Shown here piece by piece: positions 52,239 through 60,927 of a stretch of DNA of 64,000 nucleotides (position 1 is its first letter; each line of letters opens with the position of its first letter). Origin of the DNA: Paenibacillus arenilitoris (GTDB taxonomy: Bacteria; Bacillota; Bacilli; Paenibacillales; Paenibacillaceae); NCBI RefSeq assembly GCF_014705655.1, contig NZ_JACXIY010000007.1:62001-126000 (forward strand). Direction: 5' to 3'. Both the position numbers and the translations under genes were made by a program. The notes beneath the pieces are model-generated. The model worked only from the letters and a program-made list of their open reading frames with translations, was not told the origin of the DNA and ran no database searches.

Positions 52239-52937
52239 CTAACCGCCGCCGTTCTTTTGCAAATCCGCCAGCGGCCTCACCAGGCGCCGCCATCGTACGG
52301 GCAGCTCGTCGCTGCGGTCGACGTAAACGGCCAGCAAATGCCCGAACACGCCGCGAACCTTATGTTCCACTAAAATTTCCTTGATTTCGGACGCCTTCGT
52401 CGGCACCGGGTTATGAGCGTCAAGCTTGAAGCGGCTAAGCGGCAAAAACATGGCCAGGCTTTTCCGGTACGAGCAGCGGGAGGGGTAGCGCGGCGAGCTG
52501 CCCGAGTCGTATTTCGACAGCTTGACGGCCGAATAATGCTCGAGCAGCAAGGAAGGCGCGTCGAACGCCAGCACGGCGAACCTCTCCCCAGGCTCCCTGC
52601 GGGCATAGGAGTCGATCATCTGACGGCAGTCGCGAAGCGTTGGCCACAAAAATACGTGCCGGTCCAAAAAGGCTCGGAACTGCTCCTGCTTAACGGAAGC
52701 GTCGAACATGCCGTCCGCGATCCGCAAATGGGCGTTAACGGTCATCGTATAACCGTCATGCTTCGATTGCGCGGCCCCCGGCCTGCGCCGTCCCGCTGCG
52801 AGGGTCGGATTGATTTTCACGCTGGGCCATAACGCGTCGAAATGGGCGATGGCCGGCAAATTGCTCGCTCTCGTAAAATGCCACAGCCGCTTCCTGCTCT
52901 CGGCTTTCGTAATTGCGGCCACGATTTCTTCTTCCAT
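52239..52937 (-). CDS. DUF7002-like protein, possible ADP-ribosyltransferase fold
   Basis: A 232-residue soluble protein. It opens with RLWHFTRASNLPAIAHFDALWPS; the HFT-x-x-x-NLPAI pattern is shared by DUF7002 proteins and resembles the NAD-binding start of DarT/ART-like folds. A later HVFLWPTLRD and RYPSRCSYRKSLAMF could be further fold elements. No toxin-antitoxin partner is evident on either side. AAGGAG lies 8 bases before the ATG. Fold and activity are inference from memory of motifs. Confidence 0.65.
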   Translation of the reverse strand: MEEEIVAAITKAESRKRLWHFTRASNLPAIAHFDALWPSVKINPTLAAGRRRPGAAQSKHDGYTMTVNAHLRIADGMFDASVKQEQFRAFLDRHVFLWPTLRDCRQMIDSYARREPGERFAVLAFDAPSLLLEHYSAVKLSKYDSGSSPRYPSRCSYRKSLAMFLPLSRFKLDAHNPVPTKASEIKEILVEHKVRGVFGHLLAVYVDRSDELPVRWRRLVRPLADLQKNGGG

Positions 52938-53055
52938 TCGCAGAACTCCTTATGCTTCATTGCTTTTTTGGGCGGTTCGCCGCATTTGCCATTTGTCTGA
53001 AACATAAGATGGGCATAAAGACAAAAGCCTATCGGGCGAAAGGAAGCGAATTGAA

Positions 53056-53223
53056 GTGGCGATTTCTTACATGGACTATGCGTCGCCGAACGTACAGTTT
53101 ACTTATGATCTAAACGATAACCCCTTATTCAGGAAGGACAGCCGGAATTATATTAACGAGCTCTCCATCAAGCAGCTGAATACGCTGGGCAAAACGACTC
53201 TGCTGGACATTTACCTCTCGTAG
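53056..53223 (+). pseudogene. Truncated cupin-type gene remnant
   Basis: A 55-codon frame from GTG at 53056 (AAAGGAAG 9 bases upstream) to TAG at 53221 begins VAISYMDYASPNVQFTYDLN and ends KTTLLDIYLS. From memory it matches the N-terminal ~50 residues of a larger cupin protein found in Paenibacillus and Bacillus, where LLDxFLS leads into the His-rich barrel, here missing. A terminator begins 10 bases later, so the rest was probably deleted. It could still be expressed as a short peptide. Confidence 0.55.
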
Positions 53224-53232
53224 CAACCTCAG

Positions 53233-53265
53233 ACTGCGGGGGACTGATCCCCGGCAGTTTTTTTC
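53233..53265 (+). terminator. Terminator after the cupin remnant
   Basis: ACTGC-GGGGG around ACTGAT with CCCC-GGCAGT, followed by seven T. Confidence 0.85.
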
Positions 53266-53331
53266 GTATTTGCGCGCAGTGGCCGCAATTTCCGCCCGCC
53301 TCGTGAAATTGCGCTGCGCTTTACAAAAAAT

Positions 53332-53416
53332 AAATGTTGCACTAGAGAAACATTTTTGTGTATTATTAAAAAAAAGGCTTCAGGCAAAATAAGATTCGTC
53401 CGGCAAAATAAGATTC
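53332..53416 (+). promoter_or_regulatory. Promoter and candidate metal-repressor sites of the Mn/Zn transporter
   Basis: TTGCAC (53337-53342) and TATTAT (53361-53366) are 18 bp apart. AAATGTT (53332-53338) and AACATTT (53349-53355) form an inverted repeat across the -35, a likely repressor site. Downstream, GGCAAAATAAGATTC is repeated at 53383 and 53402 with a 19-bp period. An MntR- or Zur-type repressor is the natural candidate, but the sites do not match consensus closely. Confidence 0.5.
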
Positions 53417-53472
53417 ATAAGGGCAATCAAACGGGCATATAAACCATTACCGGGCATCAGGAGGAATAATCG

Positions 53473-54432
53473 ATGAGGAAAAAGTTCAAAACGAATTCGG
53501 CGATCCGCCGGTTCATCATGACGATCGTGTTTTTGGCGGCCGCGGCGCTCGTCACTTCGGCTTGCGGCGGCGAGTCGGCCGGAAGCGACGGCGGGAAGCT
53601 GACCATTACGGCGACGACCGGAATGATTACGGACGTCGTACGCAATATCGGCGGCGATTACGTCGAGGTAAGCGGCCTGATGGGAGCGGGCATCGATCCC
53701 CATCTGTACAAGGCGTCCCAAGGGGACGTGAAGAAGCTGGACGACGCGGACATTATTTTTTACAACGGCCTGCATCTGGAAGGGAAAATGGGAGAGATGT
53801 TCGAAGCGCTCGAGAAGCGCAAGCCGACGGTTGCGGTATCCTCCTACTTGAAGGAGGAGCAGCTGCATGCCGCGCCGGACCAGGGGTCGGGCGCGCATGA
53901 TCCGCATATCTGGTTCAACGTGAAGCTATGGATATCGGCCGCCGAGGTCATTCGCGATACGCTTGCCGAGAAGGATGCGGCGCACGCCGACTACTACAAG
54001 GAGCAAGCCGCCGCTTATATCAAGGAGCTGGAGGAGCTGGACCGTTACGCGAAGGAGCAAATCGCCCTAATCCCCGAAGAGAGCCGGATTCTGGTCACGG
54101 CCCATGACGCGTTCGGATACTTCGGCGAAGCCTACGGACTGACGGTAACGGGGCTGCAGGGCATGAACACGATGTCGGAATACGGGTCGAAGGACGTCAG
54201 CAAGCTGCGCGATTATTTGGTCGAGAACAAAATCAAAGCGGTCTTCATCGAATCCAGCGTTCCGAAAAAATCGATCGAATCCGTCATCGAAGGCGCGCGT
54301 CAGCTCGGTCACGAGGTCGTTATCGGCGGCGAGCTGTTCTCCGATGCGATGGGGGACGAAGGAACGGAAGAGGGCACGTACATCGGCATGGTGAAGCATA
54401 ACGTGGATACGATCGTAGCCGCTCTGAAATAG
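53473..54432 (+). CDS. mntA: TroA/MntA-type metal-binding lipoprotein of ABC transporter
   Basis: A 319-residue cluster 9 solute-binding protein. A signal peptide with lipobox VTSAC (Cys31) is followed by a metal site I assign as His77 (GIDPHLY), His145 (DPHIWFN), His211 (TAHDAFGYF) and Asp291 (LFSDAMG), the His3-Asp set of TroA, which binds Mn and Zn. AGGAGG lies upstream. The operon continues with an ATPase and two permeases, the arrangement of MntABCD/TroABCD, favouring manganese. Confidence 0.92.
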   Translation: MRKKFKTNSAIRRFIMTIVFLAAAALVTSACGGESAGSDGGKLTITATTGMITDVVRNIGGDYVEVSGLMGAGIDPHLYKASQGDVKKLDDADIIFYNGLHLEGKMGEMFEALEKRKPTVAVSSYLKEEQLHAAPDQGSGAHDPHIWFNVKLWISAAEVIRDTLAEKDAAHADYYKEQAAAYIKELEELDRYAKEQIALIPEESRILVTAHDAFGYFGEAYGLTVTGLQGMNTMSEYGSKDVSKLRDYLVENKIKAVFIESSVPKKSIESVIEGARQLGHEVVIGGELFSDAMGDEGTEEGTYIGMVKHNVDTIVAALK

Positions 54433-54466
54433 TCGCAGACGCAATACGGAAAGGAAGTGTTGCAGC

Positions 54467-55279
54467 ATGAACAGCATTCAAACGCAAACGGAAGCCGAGC
54501 GGCCGGCGGCATCGCCGGCTCCGCTTACCGTTCAGGGCTTAAGCGTCGCATACCAGAAGAAGCCGGTGCTCCGCAACGTCTCGTTCGAAGCGCGGGAAGG
54601 CGAGCTGATCGGCGTAATCGGGCCGAACGGCGCGGGCAAGTCGACGCTGATGAAGGCGGCGCTCGGTCTCATTCCCTCCCTCGGCGGAGAAGTCAAGGTT
54701 TACGGCAAGCCGTATAAACAGCAGCGGAAGCTGATCGGCTACGTGCCGCAGCGCGAATCGGTCGATTGGGATTTTCCGACGAATGCGCTGGACGTCGTGC
54801 TGATGGGCAGGTACGGGCATCTCGGCTGGTTCCGGCGTCCGGGCGCGAAGGAGAAGGCGATTGCGATGGAAGCGCTCGGCAAGGTCGGCATGGCCGACTT
54901 TGCCGGCAGGCAGATCAGCCAGCTCTCCGGCGGCCAACAGCAGCGGGTGTTCCTGGCGCGGGCGCTCGCGCAGGACGCGCGGCTTTATTTCATGGACGAA
55001 CCGTTCGCGGGCGTCGACGCGGCGACCGAGAAGGCGATCATTACGCTGCTGCAGGAGCTGAAGCTGCAAGGGAAGACCGTCATCGTCGTCCATCACGACC
55101 TTGCGACGGTGCAGGATTATTTCGACTCCGTGCTGCTCCTGAACGTGGAGCTGCAGGCTTACGGGCCGACGGAGCAAACCTTCACGCAGCAAAATTTGCA
55201 GCGCACGTACGGAGGCAGGCTGGCCTTCCTCGACCGCAGCCTGCCATCGCAGCCGCCTGGCGGCGGAGGAGGCGAGTAG
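54467..55279 (+). CDS. mntB: Mn/Zn ABC transporter ATPase
   Basis: A 270-residue ABC ATPase. Walker A is GPNGAGKST (near residue 53), the signature LSGGQQQR, Walker [13 protein letters not shown] and the switch His in VVHHDL. It energises the two following permeases. Length and the [13 protein letters not shown] segment are typical of metal-type (cluster 9) ATPases. It starts 34 bp after the binding protein. Confidence 0.95.
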   Translation: MNSIQTQTEAERPAASPAPLTVQGLSVAYQKKPVLRNVSFEAREGELIGVIGPNGAGKSTLMKAALGLIPSLGGEVKVYGKPYKQQRKLIGYVPQRESVDWDFPTNALDVVLMGRYGHLGWFRRPGAKEKAIAMEALGKVGMADFAGRQISQLSGGQQQRVFLARALAQDARLYFMDEPFAGVDAATEKAIITLLQELKLQGKTVIVVHHDLATVQDYFDSVLLLNVELQAYGPTEQTFTQQNLQRTYGGRLAFLDRSLPSQPPGGGGGE

Positions 55280-55282
55280 ACG

Positions 55283-56227
55283 ATGGATCAAATCTGGTCG
55301 ATGCTCTCCGATCCGAACATGCAATGGATTTTTCTCGGCTGTACGCTGCTCGGCCTGAGCAGCGGGGTAATCGGCTGTTTCTCTTATTTGCGCAAGCAGA
55401 GCTTGATGGGCGATACGCTCGCCCATGCCGCGCTGCCGGGCATCTGCATCGCCTTCATGCTGACGGGCGTGAAGTCCATCGGGCTGTTCCTGATCGGAGC
55501 GGGCGCCGCGGGGCTGATCGCGACGTTCGGGATCGGCTACATTACGAGGCATTCCAGGCTGAAGCAGGATGCGGCGATGGGCATCGTGCTGTCCGGCTTC
55601 TTCGGGCTCGGCATCGTGCTGCTGACGCTGATTCAGCACGGCGATTATGGAAATCAGTCGGGTCTGGATAAATTTCTGTTCGGGCAGGCCGCATCCATGA
55701 TCGGCTCGGACGTTCTGACGATGTCGATCGTATGCGCGCTGCTCATTACGGCATGCACGTTATTGTTCAAGCAGTTCAAAATCATTTCGTTCGATCCCGG
55801 ATTCGCGCGCGGGATCGGCTATCCGGTCGCGTTCCTGGAGCAGCTGCTCATGCTGCTGATCGTCGTCGCCGTCGTCGCGGGCATTCAAGCGGTAGGCGTC
55901 GTGCTCGTCGCCGCGCTGCTCATCACGCCGGCCGTATCGGCAAGATACTGGACCGACCGGCTTGGCCTGATGGTCGTCCTATCCGGACTGTTCGGCGCGG
56001 CAAGCGGCGCCGTCGGCACATGGATCAGCGCGTCCGTATCGAATTTGCCGACCGGACCGGTAACGGTGCTGGCGGCGACGCTGCTGTTCGGCGTCTCCGT
56101 CCTGTTCGGTCCGAAGCGGGGCTTGGTCGCGAAGCGGCTCATGAGAAGAAAAGTCAAGCAGCGGTTTAACCGCGAGTCCGATCCGCTCGCCCAGAGCCAT
56201 GTGAAGAAGAAGGAGGCGGCGTTATGA
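55283..56227 (+). CDS. mntC: Mn/Zn ABC transporter permease 1
   Basis: A 314-residue ABC-3 family permease with eight or nine helices. The early segment KQSLMGDTLAHAALPGICI and later QAVGVVLVAALLITPAVSA are family hallmarks. It begins 3 bp after the ATPase stop and overlaps the second permease by ATGA. A basic C-terminal extension (RRKVKQRFNRESD) is cytoplasmic. Confidence 0.94.
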   Translation: MDQIWSMLSDPNMQWIFLGCTLLGLSSGVIGCFSYLRKQSLMGDTLAHAALPGICIAFMLTGVKSIGLFLIGAGAAGLIATFGIGYITRHSRLKQDAAMGIVLSGFFGLGIVLLTLIQHGDYGNQSGLDKFLFGQAASMIGSDVLTMSIVCALLITACTLLFKQFKIISFDPGFARGIGYPVAFLEQLLMLLIVVAVVAGIQAVGVVLVAALLITPAVSARYWTDRLGLMVVLSGLFGAASGAVGTWISASVSNLPTGPVTVLAATLLFGVSVLFGPKRGLVAKRLMRRKVKQRFNRESDPLAQSHVKKKEAAL

Positions 56228-57096
56228 GCGAATTTTGGATATTGCTGACGGGAGCGCTCGTCGCCAGCTGCTGCGGCATACTTGGCGTGTTCCTTGTCCT
56301 GCGCAAAATGGCCATGATCGGCGATGCGATCAGCCATTCCGTCATGCCCGGCATCGTCATCGCCTTCCTGCTCAGCGGCTCGAGGGATTCGCTGCTCATG
56401 ATGTTCGCGGCGCTGATCTTCGGCCTGGTGACGACCTTTCTCATCCAAATGTTCCAGCAGAGCGGCATTCAATCCGACGCCTCGATCGGCGTCGTCTTCA
56501 CCGCCCTGTTCGCGGTCGGCGTCGTGCTCGTGAGCTTGTACGCCAGGCAGGTCCATCTGGACCAGGACGCGATTCTGTACGGCGAGATTGCTTACGTTCA
56601 CTGGAACATATGGGAGCTTGGCGGCATCAATATGGGGCCGAAGGCGGTCTGGCTGCTCGGCTTTACGCTGCTGGTGATCGCTGCGGCGATCGGGCTGTTC
56701 TACAAGCAATTCAAGCTGTGCGCGTTCGATCCCGCATTAGCGGCCGCGATCGGCATACCGGTCGCCCTGTTCCATTATTTGCTGATGGGGCTCGTGTCGA
56801 TGGCGACGGTCAGCTCGTTCGAAAGCGTCGGCGCCATTCTCGTCGTCGGCCTGCTGATCATACCGGCATCCACCGCCTATTTGCTGACGGATAGGCTCGG
56901 CGTCATGATCGGCTTAAGCGTCGGGGCGGGCATCGCGAGCACCGTCATCGGTTACTACGCGGCCGCGCTGCTGGACGCTTCGATCGCGGGCTGCATGGTT
57001 TGCGCCGCCGGCGCGCTGTTCGCGCTTGCGCTGCTGTTCTCCCCTTCGCAGGGCATCGTAATGAAGAAGCTGCGGCTCAGAAGACTGGCATCGTAA
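56224..57096 (+). CDS. mntD: Mn/Zn ABC transporter permease 2
   Basis: A 290-residue ABC-3 permease paralogous to the preceding one, with RKMAMIGDAISHSVMPGIVI and SVGAILVVGLLIIPASTAY. Having two different permeases is a mark of Mn-type MntABCD systems, while zinc ZnuABC has one. Translation is coupled by the ATGA overlap. A good terminator follows, ending the operon. Confidence 0.94.
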   Translation: MSEFWILLTGALVASCCGILGVFLVLRKMAMIGDAISHSVMPGIVIAFLLSGSRDSLLMMFAALIFGLVTTFLIQMFQQSGIQSDASIGVVFTALFAVGVVLVSLYARQVHLDQDAILYGEIAYVHWNIWELGGINMGPKAVWLLGFTLLVIAAAIGLFYKQFKLCAFDPALAAAIGIPVALFHYLLMGLVSMATVSSFESVGAILVVGLLIIPASTAYLLTDRLGVMIGLSVGAGIASTVIGYYAAALLDASIAGCMVCAAGALFALALLFSPSQGIVMKKLRLRRLAS

Positions 57097-57116
57097 TTGC
57101 CGGCATGGCACAACAA

Positions 57117-57158
57117 GGCATTCAAGCCGAACGGCTTGGATGCCTATTTCAATTTTTT
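57117..57158 (+). terminator. Terminator of the Mn/Zn transporter operon
   Basis: GGCATTCAAGCC (57117-57128) pairs with GGCTTGGATGCC (57133-57144) around GAAC (one mismatch), then TATTTCAATTTTTT. Confidence 0.85.
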
Positions 57159-57304
57159 GAAACTTTTCCCAAGGCAAACACGTTCTATATTTGGGTCTAT
57201 TTGGATGAACGCGATGTACAAGCTTACATAAGCGGGAAAGGCGGTGAAGGGAGAGAAGCCGTACAGACGCAGAGAAGACTTACAATGGGAACGGGGGACT
57301 ACAT

Positions 57305-58753
57305 ATGTTCAGGAAATTATGGACGAAACAGATTGCCGCTGCGACGGTGATGGCGGTCGCGCTGTCCGGCTGCAGCTTCGGGGCTGGAACCGGGGACGGG
57401 CAGAACGAACAATCGACGCTAAGGGTCATGTTTTACGACGAAGGCTCGTTCTTCGAGCAATACGGGATGCTGTTCTCCGCGCTTTATCCGGACGTCGACA
57501 TCGAGGTCGTCTCTACCCAGAATATGTATACGGACGAAGTGACCGATTACAACGAGGCGACCATGACGTTCATCGAGGAGAAAAAGCCGGACATCGTCAT
57601 GCTGAGCCAGGAGCAGTACAAGACGATGGCGGCGGACGGCAAGCTGTACGAGCTCGATTCGGTAATGGAGAAGGAAAAATACGACACGGAAGGGCTCATT
57701 CCCGGCCTTCTCGATTATATGCGGGAGCTGGGAGGCGGGAAGGTGTACGGACTTGCGCCGAGCTTCTACAGCCAGGTGCTGTTCTACAATAAAGCGCTGT
57801 TCGATAAGTATCAAATCGACTACCCGACGGATAAGATGAGCTGGAACGAGGTTATTTCGCTTGCGCGGCGCTTCCCGACCGAAGGCGAGCCGAACGAGCG
57901 GGTTTACGGCCTCAAGATGGGCTACAACGAAGAACTGTTCGATATGGCCGGCATGCTGGCCTCGGCCGACGGCGTCAATTACGTGAACGCGTCGCAGAAG
58001 CTGATGACGATCGACTCCGATGCGTGGAAGAACGCGTTCCAGACGGCGCTCGACGCGATCGAGTCGAACGTTCTTTATTTCGAGAGCATGAGCCACGGGG
58101 CGATGGCGGAAGGACAGGCAACCACTTACGAGGATTATTTATTGAGGGATCCGTTCGTATCCGGCCGTCTCGCGATGGCGATCGGCGACAGCAATTACGT
58201 TAATCAGATCGAGCAGGCCGCGGGGAACGACCGCGTGAAGGACAAGGTCGTCCAGGACTGGGATCTCGTCACCGCTCCCGTCGGTATGCAAAATCCGGAT
58301 CAGAGCAATATGATGCAGTTCCATAACCTGCTCGCGATCAGCGCGGATTCGCCGAACAAGGAAGCGGCATGGCAGTTTCTGCAATACGTGACCGGCGACG
58401 AATACGCGAGGGTGAAGTCCAAGTCGAACAATTACAACGGACTTCCGGTGCGCACGCAATATATTAAGGATGAGGAAGGGCGCAATTACGCCGCGTTCTA
58501 CGCGCTGAAGCCAAGCACGTTCGACAGCTACAAGGACTTCGACAAGCTGCCCGAGAACTTCTGGATGGAATTCAGAACCGCCGCGAGCGGAGAGCTGCAG
58601 AAGGTGAAGGACGGCAATCTGTCGCTCGATGAGGCGCTTCAGCTGCTGCAGGTGAAGGGGCAGCAATTGCTCGACAAGGAAGAGCCGCCCGCCGGGGACG
58701 GCGGGAATGCGGGGGCGGAGAATGCCGCCTCCTCCGGCGAATCGTCGCCATAA
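57305..58753 (+). CDS. Orphan extracellular solute-binding lipoprotein
   Basis: A 482-residue family 1 binding protein. The signal peptide ends in lipobox VALSGC (Cys about residue 22). It opens with RVMFYDEGSFFEQYGML and has the LFYNKALFDKYQID hinge segment. The C-terminal tail is Gly/Ala/Ser-rich. GGGGG lies 7 bases upstream. No permease or ATPase is adjacent, so it may serve a distant transporter or a sensor. It is flanked by terminators, so it is a single-gene unit. Confidence 0.9.
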   Translation: MFRKLWTKQIAAATVMAVALSGCSFGAGTGDGQNEQSTLRVMFYDEGSFFEQYGMLFSALYPDVDIEVVSTQNMYTDEVTDYNEATMTFIEEKKPDIVMLSQEQYKTMAADGKLYELDSVMEKEKYDTEGLIPGLLDYMRELGGGKVYGLAPSFYSQVLFYNKALFDKYQIDYPTDKMSWNEVISLARRFPTEGEPNERVYGLKMGYNEELFDMAGMLASADGVNYVNASQKLMTIDSDAWKNAFQTALDAIESNVLYFESMSHGAMAEGQATTYEDYLLRDPFVSGRLAMAIGDSNYVNQIEQAAGNDRVKDKVVQDWDLVTAPVGMQNPDQSNMMQFHNLLAISADSPNKEAAWQFLQYVTGDEYARVKSKSNNYNGLPVRTQYIKDEEGRNYAAFYALKPSTFDSYKDFDKLPENFWMEFRTAASGELQKVKDGNLSLDEALQLLQVKGQQLLDKEEPPAGDGGNAGAENAASSGESSP

Positions 58754-58759
58754 CTTATC

Positions 58760-58810
58760 GAAGGAGCGCGCTTCCCGTCTTCGGGCGAAGGAGCCGCTCC
58801 TTCTTTTTTA
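58760..58810 (+). terminator. Terminator after the orphan binding protein
   Basis: GAAGGAGCG (58760-58768) pairs with CGCTCCTTC (58795-58803), then a T6 tract. Confidence 0.85.
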
Positions 58811-58913
58811 CCCCCGGTCCGTTTGGAATCCGGCGCAAATGTGCTAAAATGATTTACTAGTTACATATGCTCCGATCATTCAAGCCAATTGATAGCGAAA
58901 GTAAGGAGGCACC

Positions 58914-59669
58914 ATGTTGGGACAATATAAACTGGTTGCGCTGGATATGGACGGGACGCTGCTGAACGAACGTTCCGAGATCAGCGCGGAGAACGCGGAG
59001 TGGATCGGCAAGGCGCTCGATGCGGGCGTCATCGTCAGCTTCTCGACCGGCCGCGGCTTCCGAAGCGCGCTGCCCTATGCCGAGCAATTAAAGCTGGAGA
59101 CGCCTATGATCACGGTGAACGGCAGCGAAATCTGGAGCAGGCCGCATGTGCTTCATAAGCGGACGCTTCTGAGCCCCGTCTATGTGAAGCGGCTGCACGA
59201 GCTTGCGCTGCGGCACGGCGAAGCCTGGTTCTGGGCGTATACGACGGACGACATTTACAACAAAGAGAAGTGGATCGATCCGCAAGGCGATTACGAGTCC
59301 CACCACTGGCTGAAGTTCGGTTACTACACGGAGGACGACGCCTCACGGGAGCGGATCCTTGCCGAGATTCGAAGCTGGGACGCGCTCGAGATTACGAATT
59401 CGTCGCCCCACAATCTGGAGCTTAACCCGAAGGGCGTCTCGAAGGCGACGGCGATCGAAGAGCTGTGCGGCTTGCTCGGCATCGGCGTGTCGGAGGTCGT
59501 TGCGGTAGGCGACAGCCTGAACGACATTGCGGCCATCCGCGCGGCGGGTCTCGGCGTAGCGATGGGCAACGCGCAGCAGGCGGTGAAGGAAGCGGCGGAT
59601 TACGTCACGCTGACGAACGACGAGCACGGCGTGGCGGAAGTGATTAGACGATTCGTATTGAAAGGTTGA
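58914..59669 (+). CDS. HAD-superfamily Cof-type phosphatase
   Basis: A 251-residue HAD hydrolase of the Cof/YwpJ type (cap C2). The nucleophile motif is VALDMDGTLLN, motif 2 SFSTGRGF, the Lys of motif 3 in NPKGVSKATAIEEL, and motif 4 VAVGDSLNDIAAI. It dephosphorylates small phosphates such as sugar phosphates or flavin nucleotides. GGAGG is close (4 bases) to the ATG. DUF456 and ThuA genes follow closely in the same direction. Confidence 0.92.
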   Translation: MLGQYKLVALDMDGTLLNERSEISAENAEWIGKALDAGVIVSFSTGRGFRSALPYAEQLKLETPMITVNGSEIWSRPHVLHKRTLLSPVYVKRLHELALRHGEAWFWAYTTDDIYNKEKWIDPQGDYESHHWLKFGYYTEDDASRERILAEIRSWDALEITNSSPHNLELNPKGVSKATAIEELCGLLGIGVSEVVAVGDSLNDIAAIRAAGLGVAMGNAQQAVKEAADYVTLTNDEHGVAEVIRRFVLKG

Positions 59670-59676
59670 GGAGCGT

Positions 59677-60159
59677 ATGGACATACTAGGTTGGGCGCTG
59701 ATCGTCCTGCTGTTCGCGATTGGCATGGCCGGCGCCGTCTATCCGATTTTGCCAGGCGCGCTCGCCATTTATGCGGCATTTTTCGTATATGGTTTCTTCT
59801 TCTCGTTCGGCGAATTCGGCATTTGGTTCTGGCTCATTCAGACGATTATCGTCATCGTGCTGTTTATCGCGGATTACGCGGTCAGCGCCTGGGGGGTCAA
59901 GCGGTTCGGCGGCTCCAAGGCCTCGATCGTCGGGAGCACGATCGGCATCATTATCGGCCCGTTCGTAATCCCCGCGTTCGGTCTGATTATCGGGCCGTTC
60001 GCGGGGGCGGTCATCGGCGAGATGATCGCGGGCTCGAATATGGAGAAATCGCTGAAGGTCGGCGTAGGATCGGTCGTAGGTCTCTTTACGAGCGTGGTCG
60101 TTAAGGTTATCCTTCAATTGATCATGATCGCGCTGTTCGTGTTGTGGCTCGTATTCTAA
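59677..60159 (+). CDS. DUF456-family membrane protein
   Basis: A 160-residue membrane protein of about four to five helices, with Gly-rich segments [18 protein letters not shown] and [15 protein letters not shown] typical of the family. Its role is unknown. It starts 7 bp after the HAD gene with AGGAG just upstream, so it belongs to the same operon. Confidence 0.88.
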   Translation: MDILGWALIVLLFAIGMAGAVYPILPGALAIYAAFFVYGFFFSFGEFGIWFWLIQTIIVIVLFIADYAVSAWGVKRFGGSKASIVGSTIGIIIGPFVIPAFGLIIGPFAGAVIGEMIAGSNMEKSLKVGVGSVVGLFTSVVVKVILQLIMIALFVLWLVF

Positions 60160-60181
60160 TTGGGAAAAGGAAGATGACGGG

Positions 60182-60907
60182 ATGATTAAAGTAACGGTAT
60201 GGAATGAATTTTTGCACGAGAAGGTGCATGAAGAGGTGCAGAAGGTTTATCCGGACGGCATTCACCAAGCATTGGCCAAAGGCATAGCCGCGGGCGACAT
60301 CGAGGTCGCGACGGCGACGCTCGAAGAGCCGGAGCACGGCCTTACGGAAGAGCGGCTGGCGAATACGGACGTGCTGATCTGGTGGGGCCATATGGGCCAT
60401 GACAAGGTCGACGACGCGATCGTCGAAAGGGTGCAGCAGCGCGTGCTCGGCGGCATGGGCCTCATCGTACTCCACTCCGGCCATTTCTCGAAAATTTTCA
60501 AAAAGCTGATGGGCACGGGCTGCGATTTGAAATGGCGGGAAGCGGGCGAGAAGGAGCGCTTATGGGTCGTTAATCCGGCGCATCCGATCGCGGCCGGCCT
60601 TCCGGAATATATTACGATCGAGAGCGAGGAAATGTACGGCGAGCATTTCGATATCCCGGCGCCGGACGAGCTGATCTTCGTCAGCTGGTTCGAAGGCGGC
60701 GAGGTGTTCCGCAGCGGCTGCACGTTCAGCCGCGGCCAGGGCAAAATCTTTTATTTCCGTCCGGGACACGAAACCTATCCGACGTACTATAATCCGCAGG
60801 TGCTGCAGGTCATTCAGAACGGCGTCCGCTGGGCGGCTCCGTCCGGCGCGGCCGCTCCGGTAAGAGGCAACCATCAGCCGCTTGAGCCGATCGGCAATAA
60901 AGGATAG
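60182..60907 (+). CDS. ThuA-domain protein (trehalose utilisation-like)
   Basis: A 241-residue ThuA-type protein with a class I glutamine amidotransferase-like fold. [31 protein letters not shown] and [15 protein letters not shown] are recognisable family segments. The family is tied to disaccharide or sugar-alcohol catabolism, but its reaction is unsettled. It is 22 bp downstream of the DUF456 gene. Confidence 0.9.
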   Translation: MIKVTVWNEFLHEKVHEEVQKVYPDGIHQALAKGIAAGDIEVATATLEEPEHGLTEERLANTDVLIWWGHMGHDKVDDAIVERVQQRVLGGMGLIVLHSGHFSKIFKKLMGTGCDLKWREAGEKERLWVVNPAHPIAAGLPEYITIESEEMYGEHFDIPAPDELIFVSWFEGGEVFRSGCTFSRGQGKIFYFRPGHETYPTYYNPQVLQVIQNGVRWAAPSGAAAPVRGNHQPLEPIGNKG

Positions 60908-60927
60908 GGAGACTTCCGGATTCGACC

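Noticed and set aside
51757-52242. Open frame of 161 codons across the palindrome array
   Set aside because: The frame exists because the repeat period (123 bp) is divisible by three. The product is an artificial-looking repeat, there is no ribosome site, and the DNA is better explained by palindromes.
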